Assembly: GCA_050250665.1 (NCBI GenBank)
Contig: JBFWOF010000003.1
Coordinates: 1 to 64,000, forward strand
Reading direction: 5' to 3'
From: JADKFD01 sp050250665
Lineage (GTDB): Bacteria > Pseudomonadota > Gammaproteobacteria > Xanthomonadales > SZUA-5
DNA length: 64,000 bases
The translations under genes were made by a program, and so were the position numbers. The notes under the pieces were generated by a model. It had not been told where the DNA came from, did not search any database, and saw only the letters and a list, made by a program, of their open reading frames with translations. How positions within the stretch are numbered: position 1 is the stretch's first letter; every line of letters starts with the position of its first letter. Below, one piece after another: positions 27,091-35,342 of this stretch.

Positions 27091-28735
27091 CCACTTGCAG
27101 TGAGCCCGGCACCACGCGCGCACCGAACTCCTGGGTGAGCGCCTGCAATCCCGGGTCTGCCAGCAAGGTCTGTTCAGCCGCGGCCATGTGCTCGCTGCGG
27201 GCGCGGGCGCCGCGTTCGGCCCAGGTTTCGCCCTCGGCCAAGCGCAACTGGATGTCGAGGCTGGCCTCGGCACCCAGCGCCGCGCGCACTGCGGTTTCCA
27301 GGCCACGGCGGGCAAATTCCGAATTCAGACTTTCCAGCGATGGCGCCAGCGCCAGTTTCCAGCTGTGCCCCACCCGCTCCAGCGCCCGAAGCCGCCCAGC
27401 CAGTTCACGCGAAGGCCCGCGCAGATCGATGCGCCCGAGCAGCTCGAACCAGGCTTCAGCGACCGCCGAGGCTGGCGCCGCGGGTTTCGCCGGTGGTGCC
27501 GCGGGGGCTGCCGTCGGCATGGCCCGCACCGGCGCGGCCATCGCCTTTGGCGCCGCTTCCGGTCGTGCCGGGGCGGCCGCGGATGGTGGCCTCGGCGCCG
27601 GCTGCTGCGCCGGCGCACGAGTGCCCGTGCGCTGCGGTTCATCGCCGCCGGACAGCGGCCGGAAAGCCAGCAGTCGCAGCATTGCCATCTCGAATCCGGT
27701 GCGGTGGTCCGGTGCCAGATCGAGGTCGCGCCGCGCCAGCAGGGTCAGCTGATAGAACAGCTGGGTGTCTTCCGGCGACAGACCTTCGGCGAGTTGCAGC
27801 AAAACGTCGTCGTCGACCAGTTCCGATTCGACATCATCGCCCAGCACCTGACGGGCAGCGACATCGTGCCAGAGCACCAGCAGTTCCGACAGCAAACCGG
27901 AGTAGTCGACCGACAGCTCGGCGATGCGCGCCAGTTCAAGGCGCAGCGCGACGCGGTCACCCTGCATCAGGGCGGTGCCAAGATTGGCCAGCGCCTTGCG
28001 GTCGATGGTGCCGAGCATCGCCAGCACATCCTCATGACGAACACTGCCGCTGCCGAAGGCCAGCGCCTGATCGAGCAGACTCAGTCCGTCACGCAGGCTG
28101 CCGTCGGCGGCCCGCGCCAGCGCAGCAATGGCCGGCATCTCGTAGCTCAGCTCCTCGGCGTCGAGAATGCGCCGCATCTGGCCGTCGATCTCGGCCCGCT
28201 CCAGACGTTTCAGACTGAACTGCAGACAACGCGACAACACCGTGACCGGCAGCTTCTGCGGATCGGTGGTGGCCAGCAGGAACTTGACGTGCGGCGGCGG
28301 CTCTTCCAGCGTCTTCAGCAGCGCATTGAAGCTGTGCGCCGAGAGCATGTGCACTTCGTCGATCAGATAGACCTTGTAGCGACCACGGCTCGGCGCATAG
28401 ATGACGTTGTCGAGCAGCTCGCGGGTGTCATCGACCTTGGTGCGCGAGGCCGCATCGATCTCCAGCAGATCGACAAAGCGACCGGCATCAATGTCCTTGC
28501 ACGAAGAGCACTCACCGCAGGGTTCGGCGCTGACACCGGTCTCACAGTTCAGGGCCTTGGCCAGAATGCGGGCGATGGTGGTCTTGCCGACACCACGGGT
28601 GCCGGTGAACAGGAAGGCGTGATGCAGGCGACCGGACTCGATCCCGTTGACCAGCGCGCGCACGACGTGCTGCTGTCCGACCAGTTCGGAAAAACGGCGG
28701 GGACGCCATTTGCGCGCCAGAACCAGATAGCTCAT
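27086..28735 (-). CDS. dnaX: DNA polymerase III subunits tau/gamma
   Basis: This is the clamp-loader ATPase subunit. Start M-S-Y-L-V-L-A-R-K-W-R-P at 28735 is the family N-terminus; the longer frame through the SRP RNA is rejected. Visible are Walker A G-T-R-G-V-G-K-T near residue 45, the zinc module (C-G-E-C-S-S-C), Walker B L-I-D-E-V-H-M-L, the SRC-type segment L-S-R-C-L-Q-F, and a Pro/Ala-rich linker before a tau-specific C-terminal domain. At 549 residues it is shorter than the E. coli tau. Followed downstream by ybaB and recR. The stop codon lies within a terminal repeat of the MITE-like element. Confidence 0.96.
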   Translation of the reverse strand: MSYLVLARKWRPRRFSELVGQQHVVRALVNGIESGRLHHAFLFTGTRGVGKTTIARILAKALNCETGVSAEPCGECSSCKDIDAGRFVDLLEIDAASRTKVDDTRELLDNVIYAPSRGRYKVYLIDEVHMLSAHSFNALLKTLEEPPPHVKFLLATTDPQKLPVTVLSRCLQFSLKRLERAEIDGQMRRILDAEELSYEMPAIAALARAADGSLRDGLSLLDQALAFGSGSVRHEDVLAMLGTIDRKALANLGTALMQGDRVALRLELARIAELSVDYSGLLSELLVLWHDVAARQVLGDDVESELVDDDVLLQLAEGLSPEDTQLFYQLTLLARRDLDLAPDHRTGFEMAMLRLLAFRPLSGGDEPQRTGTRAPAQQPAPRPPSAAAPARPEAAPKAMAAPVRAMPTAAPAAPPAKPAAPASAVAEAWFELLGRIDLRGPSRELAGRLRALERVGHSWKLALAPSLESLNSEFARRGLETAVRAALGAEASLDIQLRLAEGETWAERGARARSEHMAAAEQTLLADPGLQALTQEFGARVVPGSLQVD

Positions 28736-28784
28736 TGGGGAATTCCAGAGGATCGAGGGGGCATGATCGCTCAGGGGTGGTGAT

Positions 28785-28884
28785 CCCTGCCAGCCACACC
28801 CCGGCGCCCGCTCGAACCGCGACCGTTGCTCCCTTCCGGGCCTGGCGGGGTTGACGGCCTTGCGACGCGGGGGGACCGACAGGG
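28785..28884 (-). ncRNA. ffs: Signal recognition particle RNA (4.5S type)
   Basis: Reading the minus strand, the domain IV hairpin is unmistakable: CCAGGCCCGGAAGGGAGCA with the GGAA tetraloop, which binds Ffh. The termini CCCTGTCGG (5') and GGCTGGCAGGG (3') pair into a terminal stem, giving about 100 nt. It lies between tRNA-Ser and dnaX, as in many gammaproteobacteria. The exact 5' and 3' ends are set by stem pairing and may shift by a few bases. Confidence 0.92.
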
Positions 28885-28935
28885 ACCACCGCAGAAACTG
28901 AAGGTATCGATGTGCCGACACCCGGGAGTGGGAAG

Positions 28936-29028
28936 TGGCGGAGAGAGAGGGATTCGAACCCTCGAAACGGGGTTTAGCCGTTTACACACTTTCCAGGCGT
29001 GCTCCTTCAACCGCTCGGACATCTCTCC
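28936..29028 (-). tRNA. tRNA-Ser (anticodon GGA)
   Basis: The minus strand gives acceptor GGAGAGA pairing with TCTCTCC, D-arm CCGAGCGG, anticodon stem-loop CACGC-CTGGAAA-GTGTG (anticodon GGA, reads UCC/UCU), a long variable arm typical of serine, and T-loop GGTTCGAATCC. Discriminator G and CCA are encoded. 93 nt including CCA. Confidence 0.96.
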
Positions 29029-29118
29029 ACTTCCGACTCTCGCCCGGCTCACCCCAATCGGGCTCACCACAGCGAGCCAGCGATCATAGCTGAGCGGCAG
29101 GGGTGGGCTCAAGGGCGC

Positions 29119-29174
29119 TGTTGGTTGTTGGTTGTTGGTTGTTGGTTGTCGGTTGTTGGTTGTTGGTTGTTGGG
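29119..29174 (+). repeat. GGTTGTN heptamer array, copy 3
   Basis: About eight GGTTGTT/GGTTGTC units. The 29030-29623 spacer holds this array, a REP-like hairpin pair around 29277-29365, the inverted-repeat copy at 29421-29491, a run of GTGCCCCC units (about 29549-29581), and a fourth heptamer array at 29585-29610. No gene is seen there. Confidence 0.88.
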
Positions 29175-29420
29175 GCACGGGGCCGAGCCATCGCGTGGAT
29201 TTCCGCTCGGCGTCATTGTGAGCCACCTGTATCGGCCCGACACTGCCCACTGGCCATGAACTCGCCTTATGCGCGTAGCCTGGTGTGCCGCGCAGCGGCT
29301 CACCGGGGCTTTTTCGCGTCACCGCCCGAAGAGCGCTGCGCGCACTTCGGGCTACAAAGGCCGGCTCTTGCCCGAATATCGAAATTCAATGACTTACGAC
29401 ATGGGTTCATGGGGAGCTCG

Positions 29421-29491
29421 GCGAAGCAATCCAGCGGCACAGCCTCAGAAGCACTGGATTGCTTCGTCGCTTCACTCCTCGCAATGACGCC
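29421..29491. repeat. Dispersed inverted repeat family, copy 2
   Basis: GAAGCAATCCAG then CAGAAGCACTGGATTGCTTC and a right end CTCGCAATGACG. The left outer arm present at 1332 is missing here, so this copy is truncated or replaced on that side. Confidence 0.75.
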
Positions 29492-29584
29492 ATCGCACTG
29501 GGTCCAGACTTGTCCGGACCTGCAGAAGCCCGAAGCTCGCAGCCTTTCCCCGTGCCCCCGTGCCCCCGTGCCCCCGTGCCCCTA

Positions 29585-29610
29585 CAACCAACAACCGACA
29601 ACCGACAACC
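29585..29610 (-). repeat. GGTTGTN heptamer array, copy 4
   Basis: CAACCAA/CAACCGA units in the reverse orientation, about four copies, immediately downstream of the moaE stop. Confidence 0.75.
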
Positions 29611-29623
29611 GCCCCTCCCAACG

Positions 29624-30052
29624 CTACGGCAGCGGATGCAGCCACTCCGGCCCGCCGTCGCGGTAATGCTCGTGCTTCCAGATCGGCACTCGGGCCTTGA
29701 TGGCGCTGATGGTGGCGGCGCAGCCGGCGAAGGCGGCATCGCGATGCGGTGCGCTGACGCCGACCCAGACTGCGAGTTCTCCCAGTCCGACCTCGCCGGT
29801 GCGATGCACCACGAGCACTTCGCTCAGGGCGTGCGCTGACTGCATTTCTGCCACCACCGCATTGCCCTCGGCCAGAGCCACCGCGGCGAAGGCCTCGTAA
29901 ACAATGCGCTCGACCGGCCGCTCGCGATTGCGATCGCGCACCCGGCCCTCGAACAGGACGACCGCGCCACAGCCGAGGTCCTCGATGCGCCGGCGCAGCG
30001 CGTCAGGATCCAGCGCCTCGGTCGACAGTTCGAACAGTGCAGCCACCCTCAA
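29624..30052 (-). CDS. moaE: Molybdopterin synthase catalytic subunit
   Basis: MoaE forms the heterotetramer with MoaD that inserts two sulfurs into cyclic pyranopterin phosphate. The 142-residue sequence has G-A-V-V-L-F-E-G-R-V-R, Y-E-A-F, H-R-T-G-E-V, S-A-P-H-R and the catalytic-lysine segment I-K-A-R-V-P-I-W-K-H-E. The frame opens with TTG at 30052, overlapping the moaD stop (TTGA); a GTG at 30046 is an alternative start. Last gene of the moa operon. Confidence 0.95.
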   Translation of the reverse strand: MRVAALFELSTEALDPDALRRRIEDLGCGAVVLFEGRVRDRNRERPVERIVYEAFAAVALAEGNAVVAEMQSAHALSEVLVVHRTGEVGLGELAVWVGVSAPHRDAAFAGCAATISAIKARVPIWKHEHYRDGGPEWLHPLP

Positions 30053-30288
30053 CCTCCGGAAAACGGCGGCAGAAAGGCAATGACATCACCCTCCTGCAAG
30101 GCTCTGGTCCACGGCACCAACTCATCGTTGACCGCCACCCGCAGCGATGCCTGCGCCAAGGGCCAACCGTGGCGGGCCCGCAATTCCTCGTAGAGCGCGG
30201 TCAAGGACGCGGCATCGGACTGCAGCTCTTCGCTGGCGACCCCGGCGGCTGCGCGCAAACCGGCGAAATAGAGCACGCTGATCCGCAT
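30049..30288 (-). CDS. moaD: Molybdopterin synthase sulfur-carrier subunit
   Basis: MoaD is the 79-residue ubiquitin-like small subunit. The start M-R-I-S-V-L-Y-F-A at 30288 is adjacent to the moaC stop; a longer frame is an antisense-type artefact. The C-terminus ends P-P-F-S-G-G, the diglycine that becomes thiocarboxylated. The gene overlaps moaE by 4 bp and abuts moaC, so all are translated from one message. Confidence 0.95.
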   Translation of the reverse strand: MRISVLYFAGLRAAAGVASEELQSDAASLTALYEELRARHGWPLAQASLRVAVNDELVPWTRALQEGDVIAFLPPFSGG

Positions 30289-30773
30289 CAGGCGCCCTGC
30301 TCCGAGCGCAGATAGTCGCGCTTGCCGCCGCGCTTCTCGACCAGCCGCAGCCGCCGGATCTCGATCTCGGGCGATAGCGCCTTGCACATGTCGTACACCG
30401 CCAGCGCCGCCACTGCGGCACCGGTCAGGGCTTCCATCTCGGCGCCGGTGCGGGCGTTGAGCTTGACGCTGCAGAGCACGCGCCAGCACCCCTGCTCCCC
30501 TGGTTCGATCTCGATGGCGCAATCTTCCAGCGACAGCGGATGGCAGAAGGGGATGAGCTCGGACGTGCGCTTGGCGCCCATGACCCCGGCGATGATTGCC
30601 GTCGCCAGCACTGGCCCCTTGGCCACATGGAAGCCCTGCGCGCGCAGCTGGCTGTCGATGTCTGGCGGAAACACGATCTCGGCCTCGGCCCGCGCCATCC
30701 GGGCACTCACGGCCTTGGCACCGACATCGACCATGCGCGGCCTTCCGCGCTCATCCACATGGGTCAGACTCAT
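30288..30773 (-). CDS. moaC: Cyclic pyranopterin monophosphate synthase
   Basis: MoaC converts the MoaA product (3',8-cyclo-7,8-dihydro-GTP) to cPMP. The 161-residue length is normal. Conserved segments are M-V-D-V-G-A-K, the K-G-P-V-L-A-T-A-I-I-A-G-V-M-G-A-K-R-T-S-E-L-I-P-F-C-H-P-L stretch, G-A-E-M-E-A-L-T and the catalytic K-A-L-S near residue 134. It overlaps the moaA stop by 4 bp and touches the moaD start. Confidence 0.97.
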   Translation of the reverse strand: MSLTHVDERGRPRMVDVGAKAVSARMARAEAEIVFPPDIDSQLRAQGFHVAKGPVLATAIIAGVMGAKRTSELIPFCHPLSLEDCAIEIEPGEQGCWRVLCSVKLNARTGAEMEALTGAAVAALAVYDMCKALSPEIEIRRLRLVEKRGGKRDYLRSEQGA

Positions 30774-31813
30774 CCGCCGATCCTGTACATTTCCACGCGC
30801 CCCTCGCGGGTCGGTTGCGCCTGCTGGCGCTGTTCACTGTAGCGATCCTGGCGCTTGCGCCAGATCGCCTCGATCATCGCCTCGACCGCACCATCTCCCT
30901 GATCACCCCGTATCAGGGCACGCAGATCCTGACCCTCACGGGCAAACAGACAAGTGTACAAACGCCCGTCGGCGGAAACGCGCGCACGTGTGCAGTTGCC
31001 ACAGAATGGCTGGCTGACCGAGGAAATGAAGCCGATCTCGCCGGCGCCGTCGAGAAAACGGTAGCGCTCGGCAACTTCGCCCCGGTACGCCGGATCCACC
31101 GGCTCCAGTGGATGACGTGCGTGGATCTGCGCCAGCAACTCGCGCGATGGCACTACCGCCGAAGCCTGCCAGCGATTGCAGGTGCCGACATCCATGTACT
31201 CGATGAATCGCACGATCTGGCCACTGCCGCGGAAATATTCCACCAGCGGCATGACCTCGGTCTCGTTGATGCCACGCTGCACCACGCAATTGATCTTGAT
31301 CGGCGACAAGCCGGCAGCCGCCGCGTGCTTGAGGCCACTCAGCACATCCTCGACACGACCGCGACCGCCGCTCATGGCGGCAAATATCTCCGGATCGAGC
31401 GCGTCCAGACTGATGGTGATGCGCTGCAGACCAGCCGCAGCCAGCGCCGCGGCATCGCGGGTCAGCAGCACGCCGTTGCTGGTCAGCGCCAGATCCGGCG
31501 CACCTGGCAGGGCCGCCAGCCGCGAGATGATCTCGGGCAGGTCGCGACGCAACAGCGGCTCGCCGCCGGTAAGGCGCAATTTGCGCACACCCAGACCCAC
31601 GAACAAGCGCGCCAGACGCTCGATTTCCTCGGGCTTGAGCCGCTGTGCCGCAGCCATGAAGGCATGATCTCGCGGGTAGCGTTCTTCCGGCATGCAATAG
31701 GGACAACGGAAGTTGCAGCGATCAATGACCGAGATCCGCAGATCCTGCAATGGCCGCGCCAGCCGGTCGACCAGCGCCGCGTGTTCGGCGCTGGGCAATG
31801 CCACCGCGTTCAC
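30770..31813 (-). CDS. moaA: GTP 3',8-cyclase (radical SAM)
   Basis: MoaA starts molybdopterin synthesis by radical-SAM cyclisation of GTP. The 347-residue protein has the N-terminal 4Fe-4S motif C-N-F-R-C-P-Y-C (about residues 34-41) and the C-terminal cluster cysteines (F-C-G-N-C-T-R-A-R and Y-T-C-L-F). It lacks the usual C-terminal double glycine as an abrupt tail but ends R-I-G-G, which fits. Start is GTG at 31813, overlapping the MBL gene stop. Heads moaA-moaC-moaD-moaE; no moaB is present here. Confidence 0.96.
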   Translation of the reverse strand: MNAVALPSAEHAALVDRLARPLQDLRISVIDRCNFRCPYCMPEERYPRDHAFMAAAQRLKPEEIERLARLFVGLGVRKLRLTGGEPLLRRDLPEIISRLAALPGAPDLALTSNGVLLTRDAAALAAAGLQRITISLDALDPEIFAAMSGGRGRVEDVLSGLKHAAAAGLSPIKINCVVQRGINETEVMPLVEYFRGSGQIVRFIEYMDVGTCNRWQASAVVPSRELLAQIHARHPLEPVDPAYRGEVAERYRFLDGAGEIGFISSVSQPFCGNCTRARVSADGRLYTCLFAREGQDLRALIRGDQGDGAVEAMIEAIWRKRQDRYSEQRQQAQPTREGRVEMYRIGG

Positions 31814-32598
31814 GACTGACTCCAGGCGGCCCAGTGCTCTACCGTGCTTTCTTCATTCGGATGGGACAACGGATAGACGGCTCCGGATTTGGCGACCTCG
31901 TAGCCTAGCACCCGCATGGCCGCGGCCGCCTCTTCGTCGGCGTAGTGATAGAGCACCAGGCGCGAGCGCACGGCCGCTCCGTACTCGCGTTCCAGATCGT
32001 CAAGACCGGTATGCGAGGGATTCGATTCGGCGGAGCAGTCGTGAAAGATGCGTTCTTCCTCGTGGGCGTGTTTCTGCAGCCATTCTGGTACAGGACGGGT
32101 ATCGCCGGTGTAGAGAAAGCTGCCGCGCAGGGCCAGGCCAAAAGCGCTCTCGGGCGCATGGTGTCGCACCGGGAAGACGGCGAAGCGTAATCCGGCATGC
32201 CAGAAATAGTCGCTGACCGGGATCAGCTGGAACATATCCCAGAAATTGCGTCCGCCTTCAGCCACCCAGTTGGGGAAATCGGCCACCCGACGCTGCAGCA
32301 GCGGAACAATGGCCGCCGGCACGAACAGCTTGGGCAGACCCGGGTTGGCCCGGAAGGCCAGGCGATAGAACCAGTGCTCGAGATCGCCGATGTGGTCGAG
32401 GTGGGTATGGGTGATGAACACCGCCGCTGGCGGATCGCTGTAGACATGGGCGTAGCGATCCAGCGCACCGACGCCGATATCGATCAGCAGCAGCGGCACA
32501 CCGGCGCGCTCGAGCACGCCGCAGGAACTGCCCAGGTCCGCCGCCTGGGCACTGCCCACACCCAGAAACCGGAAGGAAAACACGTCAGGTTCGTGCAT
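31810..32598 (-). CDS. MBL-fold metallohydrolase (RNase Z-like)
   Basis: This 262-residue metallo-beta-lactamase-fold protein has the metal motif T-H-T-H-L-D-H-I-G-D near residues 71-80, later ligands in P-V-R-H-H-A-P and Y-T-G-D-T-R, and a terminal H. The layout resembles RNase Z or phosphodiesterase-like MBL enzymes, but the substrate cannot be named. ATG at 32598 is chosen because earlier in-frame ATGs lie deep inside the kinase gene; the overlap with kdkA is then 14 bp. Its stop overlaps the moaA start, placing it in the same transcript. Confidence 0.85.
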   Translation of the reverse strand: MHEPDVFSFRFLGVGSAQAADLGSSCGVLERAGVPLLLIDIGVGALDRYAHVYSDPPAAVFITHTHLDHIGDLEHWFYRLAFRANPGLPKLFVPAAIVPLLQRRVADFPNWVAEGGRNFWDMFQLIPVSDYFWHAGLRFAVFPVRHHAPESAFGLALRGSFLYTGDTRPVPEWLQKHAHEEERIFHDCSAESNPSHTGLDDLEREYGAAVRSRLVLYHYADEEAAAAMRVLGYEVAKSGAVYPLSHPNEESTVEHWAAWSQS

Positions 32599-33334
32599 GG
32601 CCAGACGATAGGGCACATCGCGCATGCGTATCCAGCAGGCATTGCCAGGCCTGCCGTGCATCTGGCTGATCAACACGTCCGCCATACAGCTTGCGCAGGG
32701 ATCGCTGCAGGCGCTGCAGCACCCGCTCCTGCCATTCTCCCGGGCGTCGACGCACGCCGCGATCCCAGTCGATCAGCCAATAGCGACCAGCAGTATCGAT
32801 CAGGATGTTGTGGGCATTGAGATCGGCGTGCTGGTAGCCGAGTGCATGCGCCCGCCCGAGGACCTCGCCGAGTGCGCCCCAGTCGAGTTCGGACCAGGAA
32901 GCCGGCTGCGCCAGCCGTGTCGACAGGGCGCTGGCATTGGCAATGCGGGACATGATCAGATCGCCCGAATAGAAGCCGCCAGCACGCACGATCCGCGCCG
33001 CCAGAGGCCGCGGCACCGGCAATCCGTCATTCAGGGCCGAGGCCAGCAGGCGAAATTCGCGCAGCGGCCGGCTCGCTTCCAGACCCGTCCACAGATACTG
33101 ATCCCTGAGCAGCCGCGCCAGTGCCCCACCACGACGATAGTGGCGCAGCACGGCGGCTCCGAAAGGTCCCTCGATGGCCCAGGTCTTGCCCCTGCCGGCC
33201 GCAAGCAGGCTGCGCTGCGGCCAGCTATCTGCTAGAAACCAGTCGCTGGACGGCCGCGACAGGCACGCCGCATCGTAGACGATGTGCAGATCGCCGTCGG
33301 TCCAGACTTGTGTCTGACAGGGCAACTCGCTCAC
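32585..33334 (-). CDS. kdkA: 3-deoxy-D-manno-octulosonic acid kinase
   Basis: KdkA phosphorylates the 4-position of the Kdo sugar in the LPS inner core, at the cytoplasmic face. Family features seen are G-R-G-K-T-W, G-P-F-G-A-A-V-L-R-H-Y-R-R-G-G, the kinase catalytic loop H-A-D-L-N-A-H-N-I-L and the D-W-D metal site in W-L-I-D-W-D-R-G. GTG at 33334 gives 249 residues and avoids overlapping the divergent GT9 gene; an ATG at 33391 would add 19 residues and overlap it. Followed by an overlapping MBL gene and the moa genes. Confidence 0.88.
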   Translation of the reverse strand: MSELPCQTQVWTDGDLHIVYDAACLSRPSSDWFLADSWPQRSLLAAGRGKTWAIEGPFGAAVLRHYRRGGALARLLRDQYLWTGLEASRPLREFRLLASALNDGLPVPRPLAARIVRAGGFYSGDLIMSRIANASALSTRLAQPASWSELDWGALGEVLGRAHALGYQHADLNAHNILIDTAGRYWLIDWDRGVRRRPGEWQERVLQRLQRSLRKLYGGRVDQPDARQAWQCLLDTHARCALSSGHART

Positions 33335-33379
33335 GATGGTTCTTGCACTCTCCCCTCCATCCTCTGCCCAAGCATAGCC

Positions 33380-34459
33380 GTGAACTCGCAATCGCTATCG
33401 GTCTGCATCCTGCGCTTGTCCGCCCTGGGCGATGTCAGCCACGTTCTGCCCCTGGTGCACGCCTGGCGCCAGCAGCGACCCCAGGATCAGCTCAGCTGGG
33501 TTCTGGGCGCCGGCGAGGCCCAACTGCTGGCCGGCATCGAAGGGGTGCGCCTGCTGCCCTACCGCAAGCGCGATGGCCTCGCCGGCATGCGCGCGCTGTG
33601 GCGCAGTCAGCGCGGTCAGACCTTTGATGCGCTGCTGATGATGCAACTGGCGCTGCGCGCCAACGTGCTCAGCCGTGGCCTGCGCGCGCGCCGTCGCATC
33701 GGCTACGACCGCCTGCGTTCGCGCGAGGGACACAGCCTGTTCATCAACGAACGCATCGCCGATCACGGCTACAGCCATGTCCTGGAGACGCTCTGTCGCT
33801 TTGGCGAACCCCTGGGCGTGCGCGTAGACGAGCTGCACTGGCCGCTGGTCATTCCGGACGAGGCTCAGGCCTTTGCCGAGTCCTACCTGCCGACGGATGC
33901 ACCACTGCTGGGCATCAGTGCCTGCTCCAGCCACGCCCTGCGCAGCTGGTCGCCGCAGGGCTATGCCGAACTCGCCCGGCATGCGCATAAACGCCATGGC
34001 ATGCGGGTGGTGCTGCTCGGCGGCCGCAGCGACAGCGAGCGGCAGATGGCCGACGCCATCCTCGGGCTGGCCCCGGATGCGGATTGTGTCGATCTGGTTG
34101 GCAAGGATACGCTGAAACAGATGCTGGCCCTGCTGTCGCGCATGACCGCCGTGGTCTCACCCGATTCCGGGCCAGCACATCTGGCCAGTGCCCTGGGCGT
34201 ACCCGTCATCGGCTTGTATGCCGCCACCGACCCGCGCCGCAGCGGCCCCTATCGCAGCCTGCAGTGGTGCGTGAACCGTTTCCCCGAGGTCGTGCGGGCC
34301 AGGCGCGGGCAGGAACTGGAGCAAGTGCGCTGGAGTACCCGCATCGAATACCCCGGCATCATGGACCTGATCGAGATCGACGAGGTCCTGGCCACACTCG
34401 ACCGCCTGCTGGCCACACCGGTAGCGGAACGACTGGCGCCGGCGCGATTGCGGCGGTGA
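33380..34459 (+). CDS. Glycosyltransferase family 9 (heptosyltransferase-like)
   Basis: This LPS-type glycosyltransferase has 359 residues. GTG at 33380 is chosen: the family N-terminus (S-V-C-I-L-R-L-S-A-L-G-D-V-S-H-V-L-P) begins there, and no in-frame ATG lies close by; the upstream part of the frame is antisense to kdkA. The C-terminal nucleotide-sugar site is typical (V-V-S-P-D-S-G-P-A-H-L-A-S-A-L-G-V-P-V-I-G-L-Y-A). Divergent with kdkA, consistent with a shared role in LPS core assembly; WaaC-like by context. Confidence 0.9.
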   Translation: MNSQSLSVCILRLSALGDVSHVLPLVHAWRQQRPQDQLSWVLGAGEAQLLAGIEGVRLLPYRKRDGLAGMRALWRSQRGQTFDALLMMQLALRANVLSRGLRARRRIGYDRLRSREGHSLFINERIADHGYSHVLETLCRFGEPLGVRVDELHWPLVIPDEAQAFAESYLPTDAPLLGISACSSHALRSWSPQGYAELARHAHKRHGMRVVLLGGRSDSERQMADAILGLAPDADCVDLVGKDTLKQMLALLSRMTAVVSPDSGPAHLASALGVPVIGLYAATDPRRSGPYRSLQWCVNRFPEVVRARRGQELEQVRWSTRIEYPGIMDLIEIDEVLATLDRLLATPVAERLAPARLRR

Positions 34460-34533
34460 TGCACGGGGCACGGGAGAATGCCAAGGGCTCGTTTTCTTGG
34501 ACCACAACAGCCGGTGCCCACGGGCCATGAACG

Positions 34534-34606
34534 GTAGGTTGGGCTAAGCGCAGCGTGCCCAACGATGGACGCTGGTGTTGGGCACGCTGCGCTTAGCCCA
34601 ACCTAC
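34534..34606. repeat. GTAG-type REP palindrome, perfect 30-bp arms
   Basis: Left arm from 34534 (GTAGGTTGGGCTAAGCGCAG then CGTGCCCAAC) and right arm to 34606 are exact reverse complements with a 13-bp loop. This is the layout of a REP doublet mobilised by a RAYT transposase. The rest of 34460-34843 shows no gene; a further REP-like half arm is near 34764. Confidence 0.88.
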
Positions 34607-34843
34607 ATCATCGACCACTAATCAACATGTTACGACATGGATTCATGGTGAGGACCGCAGTGACGAAATGACGCCAGCCAAGGCGCCGGGCGCCTCGCGT
34701 GTGTGGACCGGGGCTCGATCAAAGCCTTCGGACGCGAAGGACCCGGCCTACGCCAGCGCACTCGTGTAGGTCCACACTAGCCTGGACCCACAACAGCCCT
34801 CGCATCTTCCCCTGCCCCCTGCCCCGTCTCCCCTGCCCCGCTC

Positions 34844-35269
34844 TCAATCCACCTTCGGCGCACCGGCGTCCACACGCCGGTAGTCGGCGTAGGACTTCTC
34901 TTCCACCAGCTCCGAGCCCAGACGGGCGTTGAGCTCGCGCTTCAGCCGGGCGCGGTCGTCGTTGATGAAGTACACCGCCCGCGCCAGTTCGATGAACTCG
35001 GCATCGAACAGGCCCAGTCCTTCCTTGATGCGAATTCGGTCCTCGATATCCCAGAGCTGGCCGTTGACGCCGCGCAGGCCCGCCCAGAGATCCTCGATGG
35101 AGGCCGCCTTCGAGGCCGGATGTGCCTGCCAGGTTGCCAGCAGCGCCTCCAGTTCCTTCTGCACATTGGCCAGCTTGGCGGCATCGCTGATGCGTTGCGC
35201 CTTGATCTCGAGAATGCTGATCTTGTCGATCAGTTCGCCGTAGGAAACGGGCACCAGCAATTGCGACAT
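34844..35269 (-). CDS. DUF6165 family protein
   Basis: This 141-residue cytoplasmic protein matches the DUF6165 family (P-V-S-Y-G-E-L-I-D-K-I-S-I-L-E-I-K at residues 6-22 and Y-F-I-N-D-D-R-A-R-L-K-R near 101-112). It is predicted helical, without membrane segments or signal. Homologues are frequently found beside polysaccharide genes; function not known. The ATG at 35269 is chosen because upstream residues in the open frame are not conserved-looking. It follows the aspartoacylase-like gene by 73 bp. Confidence 0.85.
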   Translation of the reverse strand: MSQLLVPVSYGELIDKISILEIKAQRISDAAKLANVQKELEALLATWQAHPASKAASIEDLWAGLRGVNGQLWDIEDRIRIKEGLGLFDAEFIELARAVYFINDDRARLKRELNARLGSELVEEKSYADYRRVDAGAPKVD

Positions 35270-35342
35270 GGTCAGGCTCCAATCTTGAGGCGGCGGATGA
35301 TACGGAAGCGCGGGCGGCCCGTGGGATTGCGCTCGGCGGGCA

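Noticed and set aside
27188..28783. + strand open frame over dnaX
   Set aside because: Antisense shadow of dnaX.
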